Positions 25,632 to 33,478 of a DNA stretch of 48,279 nt are shown here, piece after piece. The stretch spans positions 1 to 48,279 of the forward strand of contig UCEY01000063.1 of assembly GCA_900471605.1 (NCBI GenBank), read 5' to 3'. The stretch's first letter is position 1. Each line of letters opens with the position of its first letter. A model generated the notes under the pieces. That model searched no databases and was not told the origin of the DNA. It saw only the letters and a list, made by a program, of their open reading frames with translations. The position numbers and the translations under genes were made by a program. Source of the stretch: Hyphomicrobiales bacterium. Its GTDB lineage: Bacteria > Pseudomonadota > Alphaproteobacteria > Rhizobiales > Rhizobiaceae.

Positions 25632-26690
25632 ATGGCAACCGTCACTCTCCAGAACATCCAGAAGCGCTTCGGCGCGGTCAACGTCATCGAGAACCTCAGC
25701 GTCGATATCGCCGACGGCGAATTCGTGGTTCTCGTCGGGCCCTCGGGCTGCGGCAAGTCCACGCTGCTGCGCATGGTCGCCGGCCTCGAAGAGGTCAGCG
25801 GCGGCGAGATCCTCATCGGCGCACGCGAAGTCAGCAACCTGCCGGCCCGCGACCGCGACATCGCCATGGTGTTCCAGAATTACGCGCTCTATCCGCATAT
25901 GACGGTGGAGGACAACATGGGCTTCGCGCTGAAGCTCAAGAAGGCTGATCCCGCCGATACCGCGGAACGGGTGAAGAAGGCGGCCGCGATCCTCGGCCTG
26001 GAAAACCTGCTCGACCGCTACCCTCGCCAGCTTTCCGGCGGCCAGCGCCAGCGCGTCGCCATGGGCAGGGCGATCGTCCGCAATCCGCAGGTGTTTCTCT
26101 TCGACGAGCCGCTGTCGAACCTCGACGCCAAGCTGCGCGTGGTGATGCGCAGCGAGATCAAGGCCATGCACCAGCGCATCGGCACGACGACGATCTACGT
26201 GACGCACGACCAGATCGAGGCGATGACCATGGCCGACAAGATCGTCGTCCTGCATGACGGCAATATCGAGCAGGTCGGCGCTCCCCTGGAACTCTATGAC
26301 CGGCCGGCCAACCTCTTCGTTGCCGGCTTCATCGGATCGCCGGCCATGAATTTTCTGGAAGGCAGGATCGAAGAAGGCGTTTTCCGCACCGACAAGGGGC
26401 TGATCCTGCCGCTCCCGGCGGACCTTTCCCCCGCCAGCGCGGGCGGCCGTCCGCTCGTCTACGGCATCAGGCCGGAGCACATCCGCGCCAGCGACCAGGG
26501 CATCCAGGGCCGAGCGACCATCGTCGAAGGCACCGGCTCGGAAATCTTTGCCAAGCTCGAGTGCGGCGGCGAGCAACTCTCATGCCTTTTCCGCGAGCGC
26601 ATCGACATCCGCTTCGGCGACACGGTGGGCGTCTCGATCGACGAGAAACGGGTCCATCTCTTCGACAAGGCAACCGGCCAGAGGCTCTGA
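25632..26690 (+). CDS. Sugar ABC transporter ATP-binding protein (MalK/UgpC-like, right module)
   Basis: A 352-residue ATPase: Walker A GPSGCGKST, Q-loop FQNYALYPHM, signature LSGGQRQRVAMGRAI, Walker B VFLFDEPLSNLD, H-loop THDQIEAM and a C-terminal regulatory OB region (YGIRPEHI). It completes the right-module transporter. The ATG at 25632 has AGGA nine bases upstream; a TTG at 25623 is less likely. It is the last gene before the nitric oxide island. Confidence 0.93.
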   Translation: MATVTLQNIQKRFGAVNVIENLSVDIADGEFVVLVGPSGCGKSTLLRMVAGLEEVSGGEILIGAREVSNLPARDRDIAMVFQNYALYPHMTVEDNMGFALKLKKADPADTAERVKKAAAILGLENLLDRYPRQLSGGQRQRVAMGRAIVRNPQVFLFDEPLSNLDAKLRVVMRSEIKAMHQRIGTTTIYVTHDQIEAMTMADKIVVLHDGNIEQVGAPLELYDRPANLFVAGFIGSPAMNFLEGRIEEGVFRTDKGLILPLPADLSPASAGGRPLVYGIRPEHIRASDQGIQGRATIVEGTGSEIFAKLECGGEQLSCLFRERIDIRFGDTVGVSIDEKRVHLFDKATGQRL

Positions 26691-26714
26691 GGGACCCAGG
26701 CGGCGTCAGTCCGT

Positions 26715-26728
26715 TTGCGCGAGCGCAA
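26715..26728 (+). promoter_or_regulatory. NnrR-type box upstream of ubiD (TTGCG-N4-CGCAA)
   Basis: A perfect dyad, TTGCGCGAGCGCAA, of the NnrR/DNR form. Its centre is only about 40 bases from the ubiD ATG, closer than any other box here, which would put a class II transcription start at or next to the start codon. Confidence 0.75.
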
Positions 26729-26761
26729 AGACAGCCGTCTCTTTCCCATCAATCTGGGGGG

Positions 26762-28273
26762 ATGAAAGCAGATGTCCCGATTCCCCGCAGCTACGCCAAT
26801 CTTGAGGATTTTGCCGCCCTGCTGGAAAGCAGGGGCCGGCTGAAGCGGATATCGCAGCCCGTCTCGCTGGTTCACGAGATCACCGAGATCCACCGCCGGG
26901 TGCTTCTGGAGGAAGGACCGGCTCTGCTCTTCGAAAAACCGGTCGATGCCCGCGGCAATACGCTCGCAATACCGCTTCTCGCCAATCTGTTCGGAACCCG
27001 CGAGAGGATCGAGTGGGGCCTGGGGCTCGCAGCCGGCGGCATTTCCGGCCTTGCCGATTTCCTCGGCGAATTGCGCGAGCCGCGGCCGCCGAAATCGATG
27101 CGCGATGCATGGAGGAAGCTTCCGCAGCTGAAGGCGGCGATCGCGCTGAACCCCCGCCCGGTCTCGAACGCGCCATGCCAGGAGATCGTCTGGCAAGGCG
27201 CTGATCTCGATCTCGACCGGCTGCCGATCCAGTCCTGCTGGCCCGATGAGCCCGCCCCCCTCGTCACCTGGCCGCTGGTGATCACGCAGGCGCCGGACGA
27301 TCCGACGGATGTCAATGTCGGCGTCTACCGGATGCAGAAACTCGGCAAGGACCGCCTGATCATGCGCTGGCTCGCCCATCGCGGCGGCGCCAGACACCAC
27401 AGGATGTGGCAGGCGCTCGGGCGCGACATGCCGGTGGCGGTCGTCATCGGCGCCGATCCGGCGACGATCCTCGCCGCCGTCATGCCGCTGCCGGACACGA
27501 TCAGCGAATTGAATTTCGCCGGCGTGCTGAAAGGCAGGCGTCAGCAGGTCGCGCCCGGATTTTCGGTGCCGCTGCCGGTTCCCGCAGAGGCGGAGATCGT
27601 CCTCGAGGGCACGGTTTCCACCACCGAGACGGCCGAGGAAGGTCCCTACGGCGACCACACCGGTTATTACAACGCCGTCGAGCGTTTCCCGGTGCTTTCG
27701 CTTTCGGCGATCACCATGCGCCGCAATCCGCTTTATCTTTCCACCTATACCGGCCGCCCTCCCGATGAACCGTCGCGGCTCGGCGAAGCCATGAACGAGC
27801 TCTTTATCCCGCTGGTCAGGCGCCAGTTCCCCGAGATCCGCGATCTCTGGCTGCCGCCTGAAGCCTGTTCCTATCGAACCATGGTGGTTTCGATCGACAA
27901 GCGTTACCCGGGCCATGCCCGGCGGATCATGATGGGTCTCTGGTCGATGCTGCCGCAGTTCAGCTACACCAAGCTGATCATCGTCGTGGATCCCGACATC
28001 GATGTCCGAAACTGGCCCGATGTCATGTGGGCGGTTTCCACCCGCTTCGATGCCAGCCGCGACCTCATGGTCGTCGACAATACGCCGATCGACTACCTCG
28101 ACTTCGCCTCTCCGCAATCGGGCCTCGGCGGCAAGCTCGGGCTGGACGCCACGACCAAGATCGGTTCCGAGACGACCCGGGAATGGGGCCGGGTTCTCGA
28201 AATGTCTCCCGAGATCATCGAAAAGGTCGACCGGATATGGGCCTCGCTCGGCCTCGGCGAGGGCTCGTCATGA
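26762..28273 (+). CDS. ubiD: UbiD-family decarboxylase (3-polyprenyl-4-hydroxybenzoate carboxy-lyase)
   Basis: A 503-residue protein, close to E. coli UbiD (497), with the family landmarks YANLEDFAALLESRGRLKRI at the N-terminus, VNVGVYRMQKLGKDRLIMRW and HRGGARHH in the middle, and EGPYGDHTGYYN around the prenylated-FMN/metal site. It decarboxylates the polyprenylated 4-hydroxybenzoate ring in ubiquinone synthesis, a step needing no oxygen. No UbiX (flavin prenyltransferase) is in the window. No proper ribosome binding site precedes the ATG (a run of G abuts it), and an NnrR-type box lies 34 bases upstream. An aromatic-acid decarboxylase role is less likely given ubiTUV downstream. Confidence 0.88.
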   Translation: MKADVPIPRSYANLEDFAALLESRGRLKRISQPVSLVHEITEIHRRVLLEEGPALLFEKPVDARGNTLAIPLLANLFGTRERIEWGLGLAAGGISGLADFLGELREPRPPKSMRDAWRKLPQLKAAIALNPRPVSNAPCQEIVWQGADLDLDRLPIQSCWPDEPAPLVTWPLVITQAPDDPTDVNVGVYRMQKLGKDRLIMRWLAHRGGARHHRMWQALGRDMPVAVVIGADPATILAAVMPLPDTISELNFAGVLKGRRQQVAPGFSVPLPVPAEAEIVLEGTVSTTETAEEGPYGDHTGYYNAVERFPVLSLSAITMRRNPLYLSTYTGRPPDEPSRLGEAMNELFIPLVRRQFPEIRDLWLPPEACSYRTMVVSIDKRYPGHARRIMMGLWSMLPQFSYTKLIIVVDPDIDVRNWPDVMWAVSTRFDASRDLMVVDNTPIDYLDFASPQSGLGGKLGLDATTKIGSETTREWGRVLEMSPEIIEKVDRIWASLGLGEGSS

Positions 28274-28366
28274 CACATCATTTGCGGAGCACCGAGCCGA
28301 AGCTGCCCGCCGGCCAATCGCCGACGCCAAACCAATCCCGAAACCATCATCGACGAGGAGTACATC

Positions 28367-29029
28367 ATGACTGACATTGCCCCGGACACGACGGTCGCAG
28401 CGATCGCCACGGAACTGCCGGGAGCCGCAGAACTTTTCCGCCGGCACAGCATCAGCTTCTGCTGCGGCGGCGATATACCGCTCTCCAAGGCCGCAGAGCA
28501 GGCAGGCCTCGCGCCGGCCGCGCTGATCGCCGATCTCAAGGCCCTCGAACAGGCATCGGGACGGGATGCGCCGCAGGAAACATTGGCTTTGATCGCGCAC
28601 ATTCTCACCAGATATCACGCCGCCCATCGCGAGGAACTGGATTGGCTCATTCCTCTCGCCCGGAAAGTTGAGCGCGTACACGCCGGCCACCCCTCCGCTC
28701 CGATCGGACTTTCCGAGATATTGGCACAGGTCCGCGACGAACTCGAAGACCACATGATCAAGGAGGAGCAGGTGCTCTTTCCAATGATGCGACGCGGAGG
28801 CAGCGCCATGATTGCCCATCCGATCGCCGAAATGCGAAACGAACACGAGGATGAGGCGCAGCATCTGCAGACGATCGAGCATGTGACGCGCGGCCTTACC
28901 CTGCCCGACGATGCCTGCAGATCGTGGACGGCGCTTTATACGGGGCTGCGCAAATTCACCGATGACCTCGTCGTCCATATGCATCTCGAAAACGAAGTGC
29001 TGTTTCCGAGATTTCAACCGGTATCGTAG
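28367..29029 (+). CDS. ric: Iron-sulfur cluster repair di-iron protein (Ric/YtfE/ScdA family)
   Basis: A 220-residue protein, the same length as E. coli YtfE. The N-terminal ScdA_N part contains the diagnostic FCCGGD motif; the C-terminal hemerythrin-like four-helix domain carries the di-iron ligands in HHxxHREEL-type, DHMIKEEQVLFP, NEHEDEAQHL and HMHLENEVLFPRF segments. Family members restore Fe-S clusters damaged by nitric oxide and oxidants, fitting its place between ubiD and ubiT. GAGGAG stands six bases before the ATG. It lies 93 bases after ubiD and may share its transcript. Confidence 0.93.
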   Translation: MTDIAPDTTVAAIATELPGAAELFRRHSISFCCGGDIPLSKAAEQAGLAPAALIADLKALEQASGRDAPQETLALIAHILTRYHAAHREELDWLIPLARKVERVHAGHPSAPIGLSEILAQVRDELEDHMIKEEQVLFPMMRRGGSAMIAHPIAEMRNEHEDEAQHLQTIEHVTRGLTLPDDACRSWTALYTGLRKFTDDLVVHMHLENEVLFPRFQPVS

Positions 29030-29083
29030 AACGTGGAGGAAGCGGCGAACCTCGCCGCGACATCGTCGACCTGAGGAGGAGCG

Positions 29084-29359
29084 ATGCATATCGAATGTGA
29101 CCCGAACGGCGACTTTATCCTGGAATCCGGCGAGATCGCCGCCCGGTTCGGGCTTTCCCGCGACGATTTCCGGCTGAGAATTCGCCAGGGTCTCGTGACG
29201 AGCACGGTCGAGCGGGGCGAAGCCGAGGATATCGGAACGTCCCGCCTGAGCGTTCGTCTCGGAAACCGCCTGTGGCGCGCCGTCCTGAACGGCGAAGGCG
29301 AGGTTCAGAACGAAACCGTGACCTTCGTTCGCGGGAGAGGCCGATCCGGCGGCTCCTGA
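29084..29359 (+). CDS. DUF6522-like small protein
   Basis: A 91-residue soluble protein of unknown function: FILESGEIAARFGLSRDDFRLRIRQGLV looks like a helix-turn-helix-like segment, followed by VERGEAEDIGTSRLSVRLGNRLWRAVL. This pattern resembles DUF6522 proteins, which often occur near denitrification genes in proteobacteria (from memory). GAGGAGG lies just upstream of the ATG, a strong binding site. It is 54 bases after ric. It has no cysteines or membrane segments, so a role as a small cytoplasmic accessory is likely; nothing more can be said. Confidence 0.75.
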   Translation: MHIECDPNGDFILESGEIAARFGLSRDDFRLRIRQGLVTSTVERGEAEDIGTSRLSVRLGNRLWRAVLNGEGEVQNETVTFVRGRGRSGGS

Positions 29360-29430
29360 CGCCGACGCGGCCGCCCACGGGCGTCCTTCGGTCAGCCCTG
29401 CCGGTTCTCTCGAAAGAACCGTCATCCTCT

Positions 29431-29444
29431 TTGCGCCAGGTCAA
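29431..29444 (+). promoter_or_regulatory. NnrR-type box upstream of ubiT (TTGCG-N4-GTCAA)
   Basis: TTGCGCCAGGTCAA, a near-palindromic box centred about 64 bases before the ubiT start. A GATAGC hexamer at 29466-29471 lies where a -10 element would be expected for activation from -41.5. It suggests ubiTUV has its own NO-responsive promoter in addition to read-through from ubiD. Confidence 0.6.
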
Positions 29445-29501
29445 ACACGGTAATCCCCGCAGCCGATAGCCTGCATCCGCATATTGCCAGGATGCATGAA
29501 T

Positions 29502-30011
29502 ATGGAATTTCCCCGCTTGCTCGCCGTCCCCCTGAACTACATGCCGCTGGCGGCGATCGAACGAGCGACGGGATTGCTGTTCACGCGGGTCCTGAAGGAA
29601 CATCCGGACCTGTTCGAGCGGCTGGGCGAATACAGGGCGAAGCGCTTTGCTTTTCTTCCGAGCGACCTGCCGCTTGCCTTCATCGTGGAGCCGGCAGGGC
29701 CATCCATCCGCGTGATACGCAAACCGGCAACGCAGGACCTCGCCGATGCTTCCGTCGAGGGGCCGCTCTTTCTGCTGCTTGCCCTGCTCGAAGGCCGCTG
29801 CGATGCGGATGCGCTGTTCTTCTCCCGCGACCTTTCCGTCACCGGCGACATGGAGGCGATGCTGGCGATGCGCAATGCGCTCGATGGCGCCGACATCGAT
29901 CTCCCGCGCGACCTGTCGAAGCTCGCCGGTCCTCTTGCGCCCCTCTTCGGACGGATGGCGCAAGACGTCCGGCGCCGTGCATTGAACAACGAGACCTCTT
30001 CATGGAACTGA
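29502..30011 (+). CDS. ubiT: Anaerobic ubiquinone biosynthesis accessory factor UbiT (SCP2 domain)
   Basis: A 169-residue protein with an SCP2 sterol-carrier-type lipid-binding domain (FIVEPAGPSIRVI to the C-terminus; FFSRDLSVTGDMEAMLAMRNALDG is the characteristic segment). In E. coli, UbiT is needed with UbiU and UbiV for oxygen-independent ubiquinone synthesis and is thought to bind hydrophobic intermediates. The ATG at 29502 (MEFPRLL) has AGGA nine bases upstream and gives the usual length; in-frame ATG 29496 and TTG 29484 are alternatives. It overlaps ubiU by ten bases. Confidence 0.88.
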   Translation: MEFPRLLAVPLNYMPLAAIERATGLLFTRVLKEHPDLFERLGEYRAKRFAFLPSDLPLAFIVEPAGPSIRVIRKPATQDLADASVEGPLFLLLALLEGRCDADALFFSRDLSVTGDMEAMLAMRNALDGADIDLPRDLSKLAGPLAPLFGRMAQDVRRRALNNETSSWN

Positions 30012-30979
30012 TCTGCCCCGCCGGAACGCCGGCCGCCTTTCGAGAGGCCGTCGATGCAGGCGCCGACGCCGTCTATTGCGGCTTCCGCGACGAAACCAAC
30101 GCCCGCAATTTTCCCGGCCTCAATTTCAGCCGCGACGAACTGCGGGACGCCATTGCCTACGCCCGCCGGCATGGCACCCAGACCTTCGTCGCCCTCAACA
30201 CCTTCATGCGCGCCGGCGACGAGGAAATCTGGTATCGCGCCGCCGCGGACGCCGTCGCCCTCAGGGCCGATGCGCTGATCCTCGCGGATTTCGGCCTGAT
30301 GGCGCATGTGGCCGAGCGTTATCCCGAGCAGCGCCTGCATGTCTCGGTCCAGGCTTCCGCCTCGAATGTGGACGCGATCAACTTCCTCGTCGACGCCTTC
30401 CATGCCAGGCGTGTCGTCCTGCCGCGAACGCTCACCATTGCCGACATCGCCCGCATCGCGCCAAAGATCCGCTGCGAGATCGAGGTCTTCGTGTTCGGCG
30501 GGCTCTGCGTCATGGCAGAAGGCCGCTGTTCCCTCTCCTCCTACGCGACGGGGAAATCGCCGAACATGAACGGTGTCTGCTCGCCGGCAAGCCATGTGCG
30601 CTACCGCCAGGAGGGCAAGGAGCTGGTTTCCGAGCTCGGCAACTATACGATCAACCGCTTTCCTGCCGGCGAAGCGGCGGGCTATCCCACGCTGTGCAAG
30701 GGCCGTTTCGACATTGCCGACAGCCCCGCCTATGCGTTCGAGGACCCGGTTTCCCTCGATGTGATGGGCGAGATCGACGCACTTTCGGCAGCGGGCGTCA
30801 GCGCCCTGAAGATCGAAGGCCGCCAGCGCGGCAAGGCCTATGTCGCCGAAGTCGTCTCGACCCTGAAAAAGGCCCTGTCGGTGAGCCCCGCCCAGCGAGC
30901 GCCCCTGCTCGCGCGCCTGCGCGGCCTGAGCGAAGGCCAGAAGACCACGTCGGGCGCCTATGAGAAGCGCTGGAGATGA
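30002..30979 (+). CDS. ubiU: Ubiquinone biosynthesis protein UbiU (U32 peptidase-like, 4Fe-4S)
   Basis: A 325-residue U32-family protein. Cysteines 169, 176, 193 and 232 (GLCVMAEGRC, GVCSPASH, TLCKGRF) coincide with the four cysteines that hold the 4Fe-4S cluster in E. coli UbiU. The N-terminus MELICPAGTPAAFREAVDAG is typical. With UbiV it forms a heterodimer that hydroxylates the ubiquinone ring without oxygen, using prephenate as oxygen donor in characterised systems. Translation is coupled to ubiT (ten-base overlap) and to ubiV (ATGA). Confidence 0.95.
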   Translation: MELICPAGTPAAFREAVDAGADAVYCGFRDETNARNFPGLNFSRDELRDAIAYARRHGTQTFVALNTFMRAGDEEIWYRAAADAVALRADALILADFGLMAHVAERYPEQRLHVSVQASASNVDAINFLVDAFHARRVVLPRTLTIADIARIAPKIRCEIEVFVFGGLCVMAEGRCSLSSYATGKSPNMNGVCSPASHVRYRQEGKELVSELGNYTINRFPAGEAAGYPTLCKGRFDIADSPAYAFEDPVSLDVMGEIDALSAAGVSALKIEGRQRGKAYVAEVVSTLKKALSVSPAQRAPLLARLRGLSEGQKTTSGAYEKRWR

Positions 30980-31917
30980 GCATGAGCCGCACCGCTTCCC
31001 CATCCCTGACGATGGGACCCGTCTATTATCTCTGGGACGGCCCCAAATGGCGCGATTTCCATTTCCGCATCGCCGACGAGGCGCCGGTCGATCGCGTGGT
31101 GATCGGCGAGACCGTCTGTTCCAAGCGCCAGCATTTCATCGAACCGCATATTGCCGAAGTGATCGAGAGGCTGGAAGCCGCCGGCAAGACCGTGGTCCTC
31201 TCGACGTTGTCGCTCGTCACCCTGGAACGGGAGAGCCGGCAGATCCGGGAGCTCGTCGCCGACAGCGAACACCTGATCGAGGCCAACGACCTCTCCGCCC
31301 TCGGCCTGCTGAACGGCAGGCCCCACAGCATCGGCCCGCTGGTCAATGTTTATAACGCGCCGACGGCCAGGCTGCTTGCCGGACGCGGAGCGACCAGCAT
31401 CTGCCTGCCGCCGGAATTGCCCTTCACGTCGGTTGAGAAGATCGTCGCCGAGGCGCCGGCCATCGCATTCGAGGTCTTCGCCTTCGGCCGCATGCCGCTC
31501 GCCACCTCCGCGCGATGCGCGCATGCGAGGTCCAAGGGCAGGATCAAGGACAATTGCCAGTTCGTCTGCGGCGAAGACCCGGACGGACTGCCGGTGAAGA
31601 CCCTCGACCGGCAATCATTCCTCGCGCTCAACGGTGTGCAAACCGTGTCGCACACCTGCCAGGCCCTGCTGGGCGAACTCGCCGGCCTCACCGCCTGCGG
31701 CATCTCGGCGATCCGCCTGTCGCCGCAGGACTGCGACATGGTGGCGGTCGCGAGGCTCTATCGCGCCGTGCTCGACAACGCGCTGGACGCGGACGAAGCG
31801 ATCATGCAGCTGCGCGAAATCTATCCGGCGGCTCCGTTGTCGAACGGTTTCCATCATGCCCGCGAAGGGGCGGCCTGGGTCGCACGTGCCCGCGATACGG
31901 CCCATGGACAAGCTTGA
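30976..31917 (+). CDS. ubiV: Ubiquinone biosynthesis protein UbiV (U32 peptidase-like, 4Fe-4S)
   Basis: A 313-residue U32-family protein and the partner of UbiU. Cysteines 48, 181, 194 and 198 show the spacing of the Fe-S ligands of E. coli UbiV (39, 180, 193, 197), shifted slightly by a longer N-terminus; an ATG at 30982 would shorten it by two residues. VVIGETVCSKRQ, SARCAHARSK and NCQFVCGEDPDGLPV are the ligand segments. Its start overlaps the ubiU stop (ATGA). It ends 29 bases from the convergent nnrU gene. Confidence 0.95.
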   Translation: MSMSRTASPSLTMGPVYYLWDGPKWRDFHFRIADEAPVDRVVIGETVCSKRQHFIEPHIAEVIERLEAAGKTVVLSTLSLVTLERESRQIRELVADSEHLIEANDLSALGLLNGRPHSIGPLVNVYNAPTARLLAGRGATSICLPPELPFTSVEKIVAEAPAIAFEVFAFGRMPLATSARCAHARSKGRIKDNCQFVCGEDPDGLPVKTLDRQSFLALNGVQTVSHTCQALLGELAGLTACGISAIRLSPQDCDMVAVARLYRAVLDNALDADEAIMQLREIYPAAPLSNGFHHAREGAAWVARARDTAHGQA

Positions 31918-31946
31918 GGGACTACGGCACTTCCCGCGAGCGCCGA

Positions 31947-32630
31947 TCAGCCGCAAAGAAAGAGAAGCGGGTCCGCACCCACCAATGCCGCATGCCCGCC
32001 GCCGAGAAGCCAGACCAGTGACGCCACCGTGCAAAGCAGGGCAGCAGCCATCGGCACGTCTATTGTAATTTTTGCCTTACCATTGATGACCGCTGCGAAT
32101 GGAATGACGGAGGTTCGCGAAGAGGCCGATGGCCAGGCCGACCCCAGCGACCGACGCGCCCTCTTTTCGAGCATGAAGAAGCCGCCGGCCGAAAAGGCGG
32201 CGAAGCCACCGAACAGAAGCAGCGAACGCAGATCTCCATTGGGCGGAATGTGCCCCACCGACCAGCAGAGAAAACCCCAGAGAACCGGATGGCGCGTGAC
32301 GGCCACGATCGCATCCGCCTCGCCTCCCCTGCGGAACGAGATCGAGAAGGGATTGCGGCTGAAGAGGCCTGCCAGAACCAGGAAAAGCCCGATCGGCGAA
32401 AGCACGAAGGTGGGCCAGGCCTGCCATGGCCTGGGTTGCCAGATTTCCACATAGTCGAGGCTCAGCGCGGACAGGATAAGCCAGCCAAGGGCAGCCGTGG
32501 AAACGACGGAATAGGCGGCAATATAGCTCCCATGCCCCATCCAGCCGATCAGCGTGCCGCGGATCTTCGGGATTGCAGGAATGGAATGCAGGGCGATGAA
32601 GGCCCCGAAAGCCAGCAGAAACTGCGCCAT
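31947..32630 (-). CDS. nnrU: NnrU-family membrane protein
   Basis: A 227-residue integral membrane protein with about six hydrophobic segments and the NnrU-family marks HSIPAIPKIRGTLIGWMG near the N-terminus and AIVAVTRHPVLWGFLCWSVGHI in the middle, shared with isoprenylcysteine methyltransferase-like proteins (TRHP...W). NnrU is associated with nitric oxide reductase activity in denitrifying alphaproteobacteria, role unclear. It lies ten bases after a 51-residue membrane protein gene and is probably transcribed from the norE divergent promoter region. Confidence 0.9.
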   Translation of the reverse strand: MAQFLLAFGAFIALHSIPAIPKIRGTLIGWMGHGSYIAAYSVVSTAALGWLILSALSLDYVEIWQPRPWQAWPTFVLSPIGLFLVLAGLFSRNPFSISFRRGGEADAIVAVTRHPVLWGFLCWSVGHIPPNGDLRSLLLFGGFAAFSAGGFFMLEKRARRSLGSAWPSASSRTSVIPFAAVINGKAKITIDVPMAAALLCTVASLVWLLGGGHAALVGADPLLFLCG

Positions 32631-32640
32631 GGCAAGGCCG

Positions 32641-32796
32641 CTACTGTTGCCAGAAGAGAACGCCCGCGATGGCGACCGAAAAGACCACCGCGGCGAGCGA
32701 GCTGTAACCCTGCAGGACGCCCATCCGTTTCAGGGCGATGGCGAATATGACAATGATCGGGGCGGCCATCAGCAGGCCGACTTGTGCATCAGACAT
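32641..32796 (-). CDS. Small membrane protein paired with nnrU
   Basis: A 51-residue protein (MSDAQVGLLMAAPIIVIFAI...) made almost entirely of two hydrophobic helices joined by a short basic loop with LKRMGVLQGY. The ATG at 32796 has AAGGA seven bases upstream; longer starts at 32820 and 32859 lack a well-spaced site. It sits between nnrU and the divergent norE promoter. The position recalls the small nnrT gene described next to nnrU in Rhodobacter, but similarity could not be tested, so no symbol is given. Confidence 0.7.
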   Translation of the reverse strand: MSDAQVGLLMAAPIIVIFAIALKRMGVLQGYSSLAAVVFSVAIAGVLFWQQ

Positions 32797-32845
32797 GGCA
32801 AATCCTTGGTTTGCCGCCATCCTAACCCCTCTATCGGCCGTTTCT

Positions 32846-32859
32846 TTGCGATATGACAA
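32846..32859. promoter_or_regulatory. NnrR-type box in the norE / nnrU divergent promoter (TTGCG-N4-GACAA)
   Basis: TTGCGATATGACAA lies between the leftward 51-residue protein gene and norE. Its centre is about 57 and 66 bases from the two start codons, so one box could serve both directions. Confidence 0.7.
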
Positions 32860-32917
32860 AGAGCCGGATCTGTATTGCCTTCATCTTCCCTTGCGGAACA
32901 ATACCGGAGGTTTCGGA

Positions 32918-33463
32918 ATGGCGGCAATCACGACGACAGAGGAGAGGGATGAAGGCGGCGACCTTCTTCTCTGGGTGCTCGTCTGGGGCGAACTCGCGGC
33001 TTTCGGCATTCTGCTGACCGGTTATGTCGTCATGTCCATGCTGCATCCGGAAAGCTTTGCGCTCGCAAGGCTGCATCTCGTGCCGCGGCTGGCCGGGCTC
33101 AATACCGTCGTGCTGCTGGCGAGCAGCTGGCTGGCGGCGCTGGCCGCCGGTTCCCAGGGAAAACCTCGCCGGCAACGCCTCTTCCTGCTCGGGGCCGCAT
33201 TTCTGGGTTTCCTCTTCGTCGCCCTCAAATTCGCCGAATACCGGTCCGAATGGGCGGCGACGGGCGATCAGAACCTGCAGACCTTTTTCGAACTCTACTT
33301 TCTCATCACCGGCTTTCACCTCGCCCATGTCGCCTTCGTCGGCCTTCTCTTCGTGTTGGCGGCAATCAGGCTCGAGCGTTCGACGATCGTCACGCTGACA
33401 ACCATCTGGCACGTCATCGACATCGTCTGGCTGGTGATGTTCCCCCTGATCTACCTGAGCTAG
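32918..33463 (+). CDS. norE: NorE, cytochrome oxidase subunit III-like accessory of NO reductase
   Basis: A 181-residue membrane protein with five predicted helices of the heme-copper oxidase subunit III family (DLLLWVLVWGELAAFGILL in helix 1; ELYFLITGFHLAHVAFVGLL; TIWHVIDIVWLVMFPLIYL at the end). NorE is an accessory that improves NorCB function in alphaproteobacteria. GGAGG stands eight bases before the ATG. It is followed after 15 bases by norF; the NnrR-type box at 32846-32859 is its likely control site. Confidence 0.93.
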   Translation: MAAITTTEERDEGGDLLLWVLVWGELAAFGILLTGYVVMSMLHPESFALARLHLVPRLAGLNTVVLLASSWLAALAAGSQGKPRRQRLFLLGAAFLGFLFVALKFAEYRSEWAATGDQNLQTFFELYFLITGFHLAHVAFVGLLFVLAAIRLERSTIVTLTTIWHVIDIVWLVMFPLIYLS

Positions 33464-33478
33464 GCGAAGGACATTCCC

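Noticed and set aside
24945..28117. Two minus-strand frames of over 540 codons each
   Set aside because: They are antisense to the right-module permease/ATPase genes and to ubiD, all of which have complete family motifs.
28276..28290. TTGCGGAGCACCGA before ric as a further NnrR-type box
   Set aside because: Only the left half-site (TTGCG) matches; the right half lacks CAA. ric more likely shares the ubiD transcript.
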